DNA of 64,000 nt from JADKAV01 sp041393775 (GCA_041393775.1 JAWKJM010000005.1:1-64000), one strand, 5' to 3'. Counted from the stretch's first letter, positions 42,906-51,401 are shown. Translations and numbers: made by a program. Notes: generated from the letters alone by a model not told the origin.

Positions 42906-43547
42906 TCAAGCGGAGGCCGCCGCCCGGCGTCTCTCGTCCGCAGTGGGGCGCAATGCCGCGGCAGCGATGAGGAAGCCGACGGCGCCGAGCAGCGTGCCCA
43001 GGTTGTCCCACCGCAGGTTCTGGAACGTCCCGTCCGGGAGCATCTTTGCCCCCACGGCCGACAGTCCGAAGAAGACCGAGCCGAGCATGTTGGCCCAGCA
43101 GATCAGCCGTGATCGACCGTGTAGCAGATGATGGCGATGCTGGCGGGCTATGGGATGCCAGGCGATCCAGCTGGAGATCAGGAACAGCAGGGATCCGATC
43201 ACATCCGGGTGCCAGACGCGATCGTAGTCAGCGCTCGAAGCATCGATCGCCTGCCACAGCGCACGGATGGTCATGACGTTGAAGAACAGCGTTCCCACGA
43301 ACTGGATGACGGCGCTCATCCAATCGGGGTCTCGTAGTCGGGATGGCATGGGCTTGTCCGCGGCGGCTCGCCACTGCACGGCCGCGGCGGTGGTGAACAG
43401 CACTGCGCCGAGCGCGAAAACGATGCCGATCGCTACATCGTTCGCCTCCGCGACCGCCATGATCGCCCCCAAGCCGAACAGCACAGATCCGGTCCCGAAC
43501 CCCAGAGCCATGGTCTGGAGCTGACGGGTCTCGCGGGTGTTCTGCAC
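42906..43547 (-). CDS. multi-pass membrane protein, YrhK-like
   Basis: A 213-residue protein with about five hydrophobic helices. The C-terminal part (CWANMLGSVFFGLSAVGAKM; NLGTLLGAVGFLIAAAAL) resembles YrhK-domain membrane proteins; a similar pattern near residues 80-130 suggests an internal repeat. Function unknown. It is divergent from the alpha-galactosidase gene (98 bp apart). Confidence 0.7.
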   Translation of the reverse strand: MQNTRETRQLQTMALGFGTGSVLFGLGAIMAVAEANDVAIGIVFALGAVLFTTAAAVQWRAAADKPMPSRLRDPDWMSAVIQFVGTLFFNVMTIRALWQAIDASSADYDRVWHPDVIGSLLFLISSWIAWHPIARQHRHHLLHGRSRLICWANMLGSVFFGLSAVGAKMLPDGTFQNLRWDNLGTLLGAVGFLIAAAALRPTADERRRAAASA

Positions 43548-43632
43548 GATCCGAATCTAGGTGATCGCGGCCTCTGCCTCCTCATCGGACACCGGCTGTG
43601 AGCTCGATCGGCAAGCGCTGGCCCATCTCGCC

Positions 43633-43638
43633 TACCCT
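43633..43638 (+). promoter_or_regulatory. -10 element for leaderless alpha-galactosidase mRNA
   Basis: TACCCT, six bases, then ATG at 43645. There is no ribosome site, consistent with transcription starting at the A of the ATG. Confidence 0.4.
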
Positions 43639-43644
43639 CAGCGC

Positions 43645-45726
43645 ATGCCACTCATCGAGGTGATCGAGTCCGAACAGTCACTCTTCGCGCTGCACACCGA
43701 CCACACGTCATATGTGTTCGCCGTCGCCGAGACCGGCCTGCTGCGCCATCTGCATTGGGGGGCTCGCATTCCCGCGGCCGACGTGATCCGGGAGCCGCTC
43801 TGGGCGCTGTCGACCAATGATCTGATCAACGATGTCACGCCCCAGGAGTACCCGCCCCATGGCAGGTTCCGGTACAACGAGCAGTGTCTACGGGCACGCT
43901 TCCCGGACGGGGGCCGGGAGGTCGAACTGGCATACACCGGGTACCGGCGCACCGACCACGAGCTGGTGGTCGATCTTCATGACCCCAAGGGCCTGGCGGT
44001 CGAACTGCACTACGAGGTGCTTGCGGAGATCGATGTGATCCGGCGCTGGGCCAGCATCACCGCGTCGATTCAGGGGGTTGTTCTGGAATCAGTGGCGTCG
44101 GCGCAGTTGAACATCCCGTTCGGCGACCTCACCTTGCGCAACGTGCAGGGGCATTGGGGCGCAGAGCAGCAGGAGCTGATTCAAACCGTGGCAGGGAAGA
44201 TGGTGCTCGAAGCCAGGCGCGGAATCTCGAACCACCATCACAGCCCCTACGCGGTCCTGAGCAAGGAGGCAACGCAGACCTGCGGACGCGTGTGGGCTGG
44301 AGCGCTGAGCTTCAGTGGCAACACCAAGACCGTGGTCGAGCAGACCCAGTACGGCCAGACACTTGTCCAGTTGGGGATCAACGACTTCGACTGCGAGATT
44401 CCTCTGACTCCGGGGGAGCCCTTCGTGACTCCTTCGGTGGTCGCGGTCTACACCGAAGCGGGACTCGACGGTGTCAGTCGATGCCTGCACGCCTACGGCG
44501 AGACACTGATGTCTCCGCAGGTGCGCCCAGTCCTCTACAACTCCTGGGAGGCCACGAACTTCGCCGTGAGCAGCGACGGCCAACTCGAACTCGCCGACCT
44601 TGCGGCTGCTGTCGGTGCCGAGTTGTTCGTCGTCGATGACGGCTGGTTCGGCCGGCGCAACCCCGACGAGACAGGAGGGATCCACGATGGGCTGGGCGAT
44701 TGGTGGGTCGACCCGGTCAAATTCCCGCAGGGCCTCGGGCCGCTGATCGAGCGCGTCCAGGAACGCGGGATGAGTTTCGGGATCTGGGTGGAGCCGGAGA
44801 TGGTCAACCCCGACTCGGACCTGTTCGCGGAGCACCCGGAGTGGATCTACACGGAGCCGGGCCGGGAGGTGGACACCGCCCGTGGGCAGTATGTCCTGGA
44901 CCTCACCCGCGCAGAGGTGCAGGAGTTCATCGTCGCCACGCTCGACGGACTGCTGACCGGCAACGACATCGCCTATGTGAAGTGGGACGCCAATCGCCCG
45001 ATGTCTCAGATCGGTGCGCGCCGCGACGCGTGGTACGGACACATTCAGTCGCTCTATGACGTCGTGCGGGAGATCAAGCGGCGGCACCCGAATGTGCTGA
45101 TCGAGGCCTGCGCTTCGGGTGGCGGCCGGATCGACTTCGGCGCTCTGGAGGTCTTCGACGATTTCTGGACCAGTGACAACACCGACGCGCTGGACCGGCT
45201 GGAGATCCACCGCGCGTACTCCCTGGTCTATCCGCCGCGCGCCATGCGCGCCTGGGTGACCGATGTCCCCAATTTCTTGTCGCAGCGCTCGATTCCGCTG
45301 AAATTCCGGTTCCACAGTGCGATGCTCGGCAGTCTCGGGATCGGCTGCGACCTCACCAAGATGACCGAGAAGGAACTGAAGCAGTCCGCGAAGTTCGTCG
45401 CGGAATACAAGGGGCTGCGACCGTTGATGCGCCGCTTCCACCGTCTGGAGAACCCCTCCTCGAACGACTACCGGCTGTTCCAGTACTCCTCGTCGGAGGG
45501 GGCGGTGCTGTTCGCGTTCCTGCCGGCCAGCCGACTGGGCCACAAGCCGACCACGGTGCGCCTGCGCGGTCTCGAACCCACTGCGCGCTATCGGTTCACC
45601 CATGACTGGCAGAAGCATGAGACGACCGGCGAGTACCTCATGAACCGTGGTCTGCGGTTGTGGCTGCAGGGTGACTACGCAAGCACTGTGGTCCGTTTCG
45701 ACAAAGTCACAGAAGCCACGGGATGA
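43645..45726 (+). CDS. GH36 alpha-galactosidase
   Basis: A 693-residue enzyme that removes alpha-linked galactose from melibiose or raffinose-type sugars. Layout: N-terminal beta-supersandwich (1-290), a (beta/alpha)8 barrel opening at YNSWEATNF (298-306), C-terminal beta domain. The nucleophile is Asp448 in YVKWDANRP; the acid/base lies in WTSDNTDALDRLE; VVDDGWFGRR and ACASGGGRID are further GH36 signatures. No signal peptide. ATG 43645 is chosen from the -10 spacing and fold start. The 3' end overlaps the convergent ICMT-like gene by 20 bp. Galactose released would feed galK-galT 4 kb upstream. Confidence 0.95.
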   Translation: MPLIEVIESEQSLFALHTDHTSYVFAVAETGLLRHLHWGARIPAADVIREPLWALSTNDLINDVTPQEYPPHGRFRYNEQCLRARFPDGGREVELAYTGYRRTDHELVVDLHDPKGLAVELHYEVLAEIDVIRRWASITASIQGVVLESVASAQLNIPFGDLTLRNVQGHWGAEQQELIQTVAGKMVLEARRGISNHHHSPYAVLSKEATQTCGRVWAGALSFSGNTKTVVEQTQYGQTLVQLGINDFDCEIPLTPGEPFVTPSVVAVYTEAGLDGVSRCLHAYGETLMSPQVRPVLYNSWEATNFAVSSDGQLELADLAAAVGAELFVVDDGWFGRRNPDETGGIHDGLGDWWVDPVKFPQGLGPLIERVQERGMSFGIWVEPEMVNPDSDLFAEHPEWIYTEPGREVDTARGQYVLDLTRAEVQEFIVATLDGLLTGNDIAYVKWDANRPMSQIGARRDAWYGHIQSLYDVVREIKRRHPNVLIEACASGGGRIDFGALEVFDDFWTSDNTDALDRLEIHRAYSLVYPPRAMRAWVTDVPNFLSQRSIPLKFRFHSAMLGSLGIGCDLTKMTEKELKQSAKFVAEYKGLRPLMRRFHRLENPSSNDYRLFQYSSSEGAVLFAFLPASRLGHKPTTVRLRGLEPTARYRFTHDWQKHETTGEYLMNRGLRLWLQGDYASTVVRFDKVTEATG

Positions 45727-46171
45727 TCCTGGCCCGGACCCGGTGGCAGTAGGCCTCGTAGCCCGGATAGTGTGCGCGCAGCCAGTGTTCCTCGACGTGC
45801 GCCTTGCCCAGCCACCACACCAGCAGCACCGTCAGTGCGACCAGCCCCCACCACGAGCCGACCAGGCACAGGCCGAGCAGTGCGAGTAGCGCCGAGGAAT
45901 AGATGGGATGGCGCACGATGCGATACGGACCGTGCTCGACGAGTTCCGCCCTCGACCTGGGTTTCGGGAATGGACTCAGTGAGGCTCCGAGAGTCCGCAG
46001 CGACCACCAGCCCAACGCCGCCCCGAGAATCAGCAAAGCGCCGCCGATCCAGGTGCTGCCGGGCCAGGCCCACCGCGGTCCCGCCGCCGCCGTGACGACC
46101 ACTACGGCGGCCAGCAGGAACTGGCCCCACACCCAGCCTTGTCCGCGCCAACCCAGCCTGGGGATCTCCAA
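45707..46171 (-). CDS. isoprenylcysteine-carboxyl-methyltransferase-like membrane protein
   Basis: A 154-residue protein with about four helices. The C-terminal ICMT/PEMT signature is GPYRIVRHPIYSS followed by LLGLCLVGS and HVEEHWLRAHYPGYEAYCHR, where the conserved Glu and Arg-His bind S-adenosylmethionine. In bacteria this family methylates lipids or unknown acceptors. TTG 46171 with AAGGAGG four bases upstream is chosen; an ATG at 46237 would overlap the divergent MarR start. The stop overlaps the alpha-galactosidase end. Confidence 0.8.
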   Translation of the reverse strand: MEIPRLGWRGQGWVWGQFLLAAVVVVTAAAGPRWAWPGSTWIGGALLILGAALGWWSLRTLGASLSPFPKPRSRAELVEHGPYRIVRHPIYSSALLALLGLCLVGSWWGLVALTVLLVWWLGKAHVEEHWLRAHYPGYEAYCHRVRARIIPWLL

Positions 46172-46222
46172 GCGTCCTCCTTCGTCGAAAGCATGGTCGC
46201 ACTTCCATGCGGCCCGAATCGG

Positions 46223-46228
46223 TACAGT
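46223..46228 (+). promoter_or_regulatory. -10 element for leaderless marR-type mRNA
   Basis: TACAGT, seven bases, then ATG at 46236. The gap to the divergent methyltransferase TTG is only 64 bp. Confidence 0.4.
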
Positions 46229-46235
46229 GCCTACC

Positions 46236-46685
46236 ATGACCCGTTGGCTGTCCGCATCCGAGCAGCAATACTGGCGCTCGTGGATCTCGGCCAACCTACT
46301 GCTCCGAGACCGGCTGGGACGGGATCTGCAGCGCGACGCTGGACTGACTCTTGCCGACTACGAGATCATGGTGCGTCTGTCGGAGTCCCCCCGACGGCGC
46401 ATGCGGATGAGCGACCTGGCGGAGGTGACACTGTCCAGTCGCAGTCGGCTGTCCCATCAGATCGACCGGATGCAGAAGGCGGGTTTTGTCGACCGCCAGG
46501 AGTGCGAGAACGATCGGCGCGGCTACTACGCCGTCCTTACCGACGCCGGGTACGACGCACTGGTCGAAGCCGCCCCGAAGCATGTGGACAGTGTGCGCCG
46601 CCGGATCGTCGACGTGCTGACGCCCGAGGAGTTCGCCGAGTTCGGCCGGCTGAACCAGAAGCTTCTGGACGCGCTCGAGGACTAG
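46236..46685 (+). CDS. MarR-family regulator
   Basis: A 149-residue winged-helix repressor. Dimer helix 1 spans about residues 10-35; the HTH is RRMRMSDLAEVTLSSRSRLS, followed by HQIDRMQKAGFVDRQECEND and RRGYYAVLTDAG, which is the recognition helix plus the wing with the conserved Asp-Arg-Arg-Gly. It is divergent from the ICMT-like gene and may control it. MarR proteins usually respond to phenolic or other small ligands. Confidence 0.9.
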   Translation: MTRWLSASEQQYWRSWISANLLLRDRLGRDLQRDAGLTLADYEIMVRLSESPRRRMRMSDLAEVTLSSRSRLSHQIDRMQKAGFVDRQECENDRRGYYAVLTDAGYDALVEAAPKHVDSVRRRIVDVLTPEEFAEFGRLNQKLLDALED

Positions 46686-46782
46686 GTTCCCGTTGCAGCT
46701 GGCGGCCGCGTCGCGCTGAGTACCTGCCCGCGCCGTTCGGGCCGCATCGGCAGTAACGAGAGCTGCTGGGCTTCATCCGAAG

Positions 46783-46978
46783 CGGCTCGTGTACTCGGTC
46801 GCCGCACAAGTGGGCCGCGAGGTTAGGGAATGGTCGCGAGGTTAGAGATCGTGCACGAGGTTAGTGAACGCACGTGTGGCTTCTCTAACCTCGTGAACGT
46901 TCTCTGGTCCGAAAATGGCTGGTGTACTCGGTAGCGGCAGGAGTTGGCCGCGAGGTTAGAGAATGTGCACGAGGTTAG
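46783..46978 (+). repeat. interspersed palindromic repeat, locus 10, left part
   Basis: Unit a: iterons from 46815, left arm 46841-46868, loop CGCACGTGTGGC 46869-46880, right arm 46881-46908. Junction TCCGAAAATGGCTGGTGTAC leads to unit b: left arm begins 46955 and is cut after TTAG at 46978 by the IS1380 element. The right part resumes at 48625. Confidence 0.9.
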
Positions 46979-48624
46979 CCCAGATCTTTCATCTGCTGGC
47001 TGACGCGGCTGGTGTGGGGGGTGTTGGGACTGGCGTTGTTCTGTGTCGTGACCGGGGCGTGGCTTGCTCCCAGCGCTGCGGTTCGCTGGTGCTTCCGGTG
47101 TGTGGTCGGGGTGTGGTGTGGGGTGGTCTGTCGGCGGTTCAGAGCGCGGCGAGTCGGTGGTGGGCTTGGCGTATCAGGTCGGCCCAGGGCCACTTGTCGC
47201 TGATCCGAAGGGTGTGTCTTCGACCGCTGCGGATGATCCGCCCGGCGACCGCCAGGATCCTGAACCGCAGGGTTTTCGGTGACCAGACCCTAGCGTGTTC
47301 GTGGTCGCGCCAGGCGAGTTGCTGGGTCCAGGTGAGCAGCTGGCAGGCCAGCAGACACAGTTCCAGCCATAGCGCGTTCTTGGCCATGGAGTGCAAGGGC
47401 AGGTTGTCCGCGCCGGTGGCTTTGAGGTCACGGATCCGGTCCTCGGCACGCGCGCGCTGCCGGTGGCGGTATTCCAGGTCGGCTGGGCGTCCGGGGCTGT
47501 TCGTGACGAACAGTGTGACCCGCCAGCCGTCGTCCTCCCCGATCCGCAGCTGTGCGCCCGGATGGGCCTTCTCCCGGCGGGCGATCACCCGCATCCCGGC
47601 CGGCCACGCCACACGGAACCGGGCCGGCAACCAGGTAGTCAGCTCGGCGACGTAGGCGTTCGGGCGCGGCGCGCCGTGGGCGTCGACGGCTTTGCGCCAG
47701 GCCTGCCGCGGGGTCGCCGCCAGCGCTTCTTGCAGCCCGGCGTGCACCGTGATCCCGGTGGAGTACTGCAGCCCCAGAGCAACAACGTGGGCCAGGAACT
47801 GCTTGGTCCCGCCGGCGCCATCGGCGCGCACCAGCACCTGGCTACGGCAGTGTGCTGGCAGTTGGGCCAGTGCCGCGTCGAGCACCGCGATGTGATCACC
47901 CTGCGTGGCCGACCCGGCGTTGCCGGGGCGCAGCAACCCGACCAGCGGCTCCCCGGTGCCACCCCCGCCGTGATCCACCAGCCCCAGCAGCGGGTGGAAC
48001 CCGAACCCGCGTTTGTAGGTAGCCGCTGCGCCTTCCTTGTCCGAATGCGACCCGATCAGGGTGGCGTCGAGGTCGACCACCACCTGCCCGGCGCCGTCCA
48101 ACGGGTCCACCCGCTCCCAGACCCCGACCCGCGCCGAGGCCGCTGCCGCCCGGACCGCGCTCAGCGCCGCCGCCGTGGCCTGCTCGGTGGCGGTCAACGC
48201 GTCGAACAGCCGCGACACCGTCGGGTCCGAGGCCACCGCCCCGAACAGCTGCGGCTGGGCGCGCAGCACCCCCAGATCAGCCAGGCAATCCCCACCGACC
48301 GCGATCGTGATCGCCAGGTCCAGCAGCACCTTGCCCGGGTCATGACGGGCCCTGTCAGAGCAGAACCCGGCCAGGCCCTCGGACAACGCCGCGGCCAGCC
48401 CGCTGACCTGCGCGGTCTGCACCAGCAGCCGCGCCCCGGCAGACGACACCAGCGCGTCCTGGCCGGCTTCAACACGAATCGTCGGATACGAGATACCGTT
48501 CACCTACGGAGTGCCTTTCCTTCGACACGGATTTATGGCTTCAGCACCACAAATTCTCTCGAAAGAACAGGCACTTCCGTCTATTCACACGCCGCTCACA
48601 CCAGCACCACATGCAAGATCTGGG
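46979..48624 (-). mobile_element. IS1380-family insertion sequence, complete
   Basis: A 1646-bp element bounded by imperfect terminal inverted repeats: CCCAGATCTTTCATCTG (46979-46995) and CACATGCAAGATCTGGG (48608-48624), 15 of 17 matching. A 4-bp target duplication TTAG flanks it (46975-46978 and 48625-48628), the size known for IS1380. It carries one transposase on the minus strand. Fresh termini and intact target repeats indicate a recent insertion. The target is a palindromic repeat core. Confidence 0.95.
47139..48503 (-). CDS. IS1380-family transposase
   Basis: A 454-residue DDE transposase, full length. Likely catalytic acids are in VVDLDATLIGSHSDKEG, VLVRADGAGGTKQF and, toward the C-terminus, RAEDRIRDLKATGADNLP, the IS1380 (Transposase DDE group 1) pattern. 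It ends with the basic segment LRFRILAVAGRIIRSGRRH. The start is GTG at 48503. No frameshift is seen, so the element may still move. Confidence 0.93.
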   Translation of the reverse strand: MNGISYPTIRVEAGQDALVSSAGARLLVQTAQVSGLAAALSEGLAGFCSDRARHDPGKVLLDLAITIAVGGDCLADLGVLRAQPQLFGAVASDPTVSRLFDALTATEQATAAALSAVRAAAASARVGVWERVDPLDGAGQVVVDLDATLIGSHSDKEGAAATYKRGFGFHPLLGLVDHGGGGTGEPLVGLLRPGNAGSATQGDHIAVLDAALAQLPAHCRSQVLVRADGAGGTKQFLAHVVALGLQYSTGITVHAGLQEALAATPRQAWRKAVDAHGAPRPNAYVAELTTWLPARFRVAWPAGMRVIARREKAHPGAQLRIGEDDGWRVTLFVTNSPGRPADLEYRHRQRARAEDRIRDLKATGADNLPLHSMAKNALWLELCLLACQLLTWTQQLAWRDHEHARVWSPKTLRFRILAVAGRIIRSGRRHTLRISDKWPWADLIRQAHHRLAAL

Positions 48625-48775
48625 TTAGTGAATGCACGTGTGCCTTCTCTAACCTCGTGCACGTTCTCTAACGCGAGCGGTTTCCGCCCGGCATTTCCCG
48701 CCCGAATGGGCGGCCGACCACCGTCATGGACCTCTAACGCGAGCGATCTCCGCCCGGCTTTCTCCCGCCTGGCCC
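48625..48775 (+). repeat. interspersed palindromic repeat, locus 10, right part
   Basis: After the duplicated TTAG come TGAA, loop TGCACGTGTGCC (48633-48644), right arm 48645-48672, then two GC-rich modules to about 48775. Joining this to 46978 restores one normal repeat core. Confidence 0.9.
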
Positions 48776-48789
48776 AAAGGGAACGGCGG

Positions 48790-49566
48790 CTACTTCTCCA
48801 AGTCCCAGATCCGGATGCCGCCGAGGATTCCCGCGGTGTTCGCCACGATCTTGGCCTTGGGCCCGAGGTCCACGCTCGACAGGTGCTTGGCGTTGCCGCC
48901 ACCGACGTAGATCTTGTCGTAGAACAGGAAGTCATCGAAGATCTGCATCGCGTTCACCACTCGCTTGCGCCACTCCTTCTTCCCGATCTCCTTGCGCGCG
49001 GCGTTTCCGACATAGTCGTCGAAATCGCCGTCGAACCCGGTCGGGGCATGCGACAACTCCATGTGCGGCAGCAGCTTGCCCTCGTGGAACACCGCGGTGC
49101 CACATCCGGTCCCGAGGGTCATGACGAACTCGAAGCCGGTGCCTTCCACCACGGCGCATCCCTGGACGTCTGCGTCGTTGGCGACCTTGACCGGGATGTC
49201 GAATTCATCGGCCAGCGCGGTGGCCAGGTCATAGTTGTGCCAAGCGGTGGCCATCGACTCGTCCCTCGGCCCGCCGTACTCCAGCCGCGACAACGAGGGG
49301 ATGTTGAGCACCCGCCCGCTGCGGACCAGGCCCGGGAAGCCCACCGAGGCACGACTGGCGGTGGGCAACTCGTCCTTGATCTGGGTCAGCATCTTGACCA
49401 ACAAGGTGGGCGGACACGGATACGGGGTCTCGATCCGGACCCGGTCGGCGATCATCTGGCCGTTGATGTCCAGGACCGAACCCTTCAGCCCCGAACCGCC
49501 CACATCGATCGACAATGTCAGCACGTCCGGGGGCCAGATGGTGGTTGCGTGCGGGCTCTCGGTCAT
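48790..49566 (-). CDS. ppgK: ROK-family kinase, polyphosphate-glucokinase-like
   Basis: A 258-residue sugar kinase of the ROK/ASKHA fold. The phosphate-1 loop is SIDVGGSGLKGS (19-30), the sugar-binding region VKVANDADVQGCAVVEGTG holds the catalytic Asp, phosphate-2 is TLGTGCGTAVF, and YVGGGNAKHLS closes the fold. Length and sequence fit actinobacterial polyphosphate/ATP glucokinases, though polyphosphate use cannot be shown from motifs alone. Its ATG at 49566 starts one base before the stop of the methionine aminopeptidase gene, so it is co-transcribed with it. Confidence 0.85.
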   Translation of the reverse strand: MTESPHATTIWPPDVLTLSIDVGGSGLKGSVLDINGQMIADRVRIETPYPCPPTLLVKMLTQIKDELPTASRASVGFPGLVRSGRVLNIPSLSRLEYGGPRDESMATAWHNYDLATALADEFDIPVKVANDADVQGCAVVEGTGFEFVMTLGTGCGTAVFHEGKLLPHMELSHAPTGFDGDFDDYVGNAARKEIGKKEWRKRVVNAMQIFDDFLFYDKIYVGGGNAKHLSSVDLGPKAKIVANTAGILGGIRIWDLEK

Positions 49567-49567
49567 G

Positions 49568-50419
49568 TCAACCCTCCGTAGTTGTCAGGATCTCGGACCC
49601 GGTTTCGGTGACCAGGACGGTGTGCTCGAACTGCGCCGTTCGCTTCCGGTCCTTCGTCACCACCGTCCAGCCGTCGTCCCAGATCTCGTAGTTGATGGTT
49701 CCGAGCGTGAGCATAGGCTCAATGGTGAACGTCATGCCTGTTTCCAGGACCAGGTCGGCTGCCGGGTCGTCGTAGTGGGGGACGATCAGCCCGGAGTGGA
49801 AGGCCGTGCCGATCCCATGCCCCGTGAAGTCACGGACGACTCCGTAGTGGAATCGCTTCGCGTACGACTCGATCACTCTGCCGACGACGTTGAGCGTGCG
49901 CCCCGGGGCCACGGCTTTGATGGCCCGTAGGGTCGCAGTCCTGGTTCGCTCGACGAGCAACCGCGACTCCTCGTCGACGTCACCGGCCAGGAACGTCGCG
50001 TTCGTGTCCCCGTGGACACCGCCGATGAAAGCCGTGATGTCGATGTTCACGATGTCACCGTCCCGCACGACTGTGGAATCGGGGATCCCGTGGCAGATGA
50101 CCTCGTTGAGCGACGTACACAGCGACTTGGGGAAACCGCGGTAGCCCAGCGTCGATGGGTACGCGCCGTGGTCGCACAGGAACTCGTGACCGATCTGGTC
50201 GAGTCGGTCGGTGGTCACTCCGGGCACGATGTTGCGCCCGACCTCCTGCAGGGCCTCCGCCGCCAGTCGGCCCGCGATCCGCATCGCGGCGATGGTTTCG
50301 GCGTCCTTGACCTCGGGGCCCAGGTATGGAGTCGGCTGCGGCCGGCCGACGTACTCAGGACGTTCGATGGACGCGGGCACCGTACGCAGGGGGGAGATGC
50401 GACCAGGGGCGAGAGTCAT
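49568..50419 (-). CDS. map: methionine aminopeptidase, type I
   Basis: A 283-residue metallopeptidase that removes the initiator Met. The N-terminal extension with PAS...EYVGRPQPTPY is typical of actinobacterial MapB. Metal ligands are the two Asp in VNIDITAFIGGVHGDTNATF, His in GHGIGTAFH, Glu in TIEPMLTL and Glu in QFEHTVLV. TAGACT lies seven bases before the ATG, suggesting a leaderless message. The ROK kinase follows directly. Confidence 0.95.
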   Translation of the reverse strand: MTLAPGRISPLRTVPASIERPEYVGRPQPTPYLGPEVKDAETIAAMRIAGRLAAEALQEVGRNIVPGVTTDRLDQIGHEFLCDHGAYPSTLGYRGFPKSLCTSLNEVICHGIPDSTVVRDGDIVNIDITAFIGGVHGDTNATFLAGDVDEESRLLVERTRTATLRAIKAVAPGRTLNVVGRVIESYAKRFHYGVVRDFTGHGIGTAFHSGLIVPHYDDPAADLVLETGMTFTIEPMLTLGTINYEIWDDGWTVVTKDRKRTAQFEHTVLVTETGSEILTTTEG

Positions 50420-50426
50420 AAGAATG

Positions 50427-50432
50427 AGTCTA
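50427..50432 (-). promoter_or_regulatory. -10 element for leaderless map mRNA
   Basis: On the minus strand TAGACT, seven bases, then ATG (50419). Confidence 0.45.
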
Positions 50433-50471
50433 GGTGCCAGTATCTAACCGGACCCAACTTCGGAGGATGTC

Positions 50472-50672
50472 ATGAAGTGGTACTACTGCCTCGTCCACAA
50501 CCGCGTCGAGCCCGAGAAGGGCTGTGCGAACTCCGAGCGACTCGGACCCTACGACTCCGAGGAGCAGGCATCCCACGCCTTCGAGATTGCTGCCAAGCGC
50601 AACGAGGAGTGGGACGCTGGCGAGAACGAGTGGGGTCAGGGCAAGCCGGGGGTCGCGGAGGACCTCGAGTGA
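50472..50672 (+). CDS. conserved small protein, 66 residues
   Basis: An acidic protein reading MKWYYCLVHNRVEPEKGCAN and DSEEQASHAFEIAAKRNEEW, with two Cys and one helix. It looks like the short hypothetical protein often found beside map in actinobacteria (recalled, not searched). GGAGG lies upstream of the ATG. It is divergent from map and followed by the F420-type reductase. Confidence 0.75.
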   Translation: MKWYYCLVHNRVEPEKGCANSERLGPYDSEEQASHAFEIAAKRNEEWDAGENEWGQGKPGVAEDLE

Positions 50673-50740
50673 AGGTCGTTGTCTTCTGGTGACGATGGAT
50701 CACGGCGCCGCGCCCGCGCGTGTGCTGCGAGGTGCACTGG

Positions 50741-50746
50741 CAGACT
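50741..50746 (+). promoter_or_regulatory. -10 element for leaderless F420-type reductase mRNA
   Basis: CAGACT, seven bases, ATG at 50754. The same hexamer precedes nadE at a six-base distance. Confidence 0.4.
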
Positions 50747-50753
50747 GGCCCGT

Positions 50754-51401
50754 ATGACAGGGAATGCGACCGTAGCTGTACTTGGTGGTACGGGCCCGCA
50801 GGGCCGTGGGCTCGCGGTGCGATGGGCAGGGGTGGGCGTCGACGTGGTCCTCGGCTCGCGGGACCCCCAACGCGCGCGGGCGGCTGCTGCGGAGATCGGG
50901 CCGGGCGTGCGAGGCGTCGGCAACGCCGAGGCGGCCCAGGAGGCGGACATCGTGGTCGTGGCCGTGCCGTACGACGGGCATGCCGACACGATCGCGGATG
51001 TGGAACAGGCGGTCCGCGGGAAGATCCTCATCGACTGTGTGAACCCGCTCGGGTTCGACAAGCAGGGGGCGTTCGCGCTAGAGGTGCCGGAGGGCTCCGC
51101 AGCGCAGCAAGCCGCCGCGCTGGCGCCCGGTGCCCGGGTAGTGGCCGCCTTCCATCACGTGAGTTCCGTGCTGCTGCTGGACCCCGAGCGTGAACTCGAC
51201 ATCGACGTCCTCGTCCTCGGGGATGATCGGGAGGCCGCCGACGAGGTGATTTCGCTGGCCGATCTTGTCCCGGGCATGCGCGGCGTCTTCGCCGGGAGGT
51301 TGCGCAACGCAGGCCAGGTCGAGGCGCTGACCGCCAATCTCATCTCCATCAACCGCCGGTACAAGGTCCACGCCGGGATACGAGTGACCGACCTGCCCTA
51401 G
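50754..51401 (+). CDS. npdG: NADPH-dependent F420 reductase family protein
   Basis: A 215-residue Rossmann protein that in its family moves hydride between NADPH and coenzyme F420. The opening VAVLGGTGPQGRGLAVRWA is the dinucleotide loop; VVLGSRDPQRA contains the Ser-Arg that recognises the NADPH phosphate; VVVAVPYDGH, CVNPLGFD and AAFHHVSS follow as in NpdG/FNO. The match supports F420 in this organism, but homologous NADPH oxidoreductases may not use F420. Its TAG stop lies within the -10 of the next gene. Confidence 0.82.
   Translation: MTGNATVAVLGGTGPQGRGLAVRWAGVGVDVVLGSRDPQRARAAAAEIGPGVRGVGNAEAAQEADIVVVAVPYDGHADTIADVEQAVRGKILIDCVNPLGFDKQGAFALEVPEGSAAQQAAALAPGARVVAAFHHVSSVLLLDPERELDIDVLVLGDDREAADEVISLADLVPGMRGVFAGRLRNAGQVEALTANLISINRRYKVHAGIRVTDLP

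Noticed and set aside
46979..47138. Second IS reading frame downstream of the transposase
   Set aside because: Open frames here are low-complexity (Gly/Val-rich) or antisense; IS1380 elements carry one gene.
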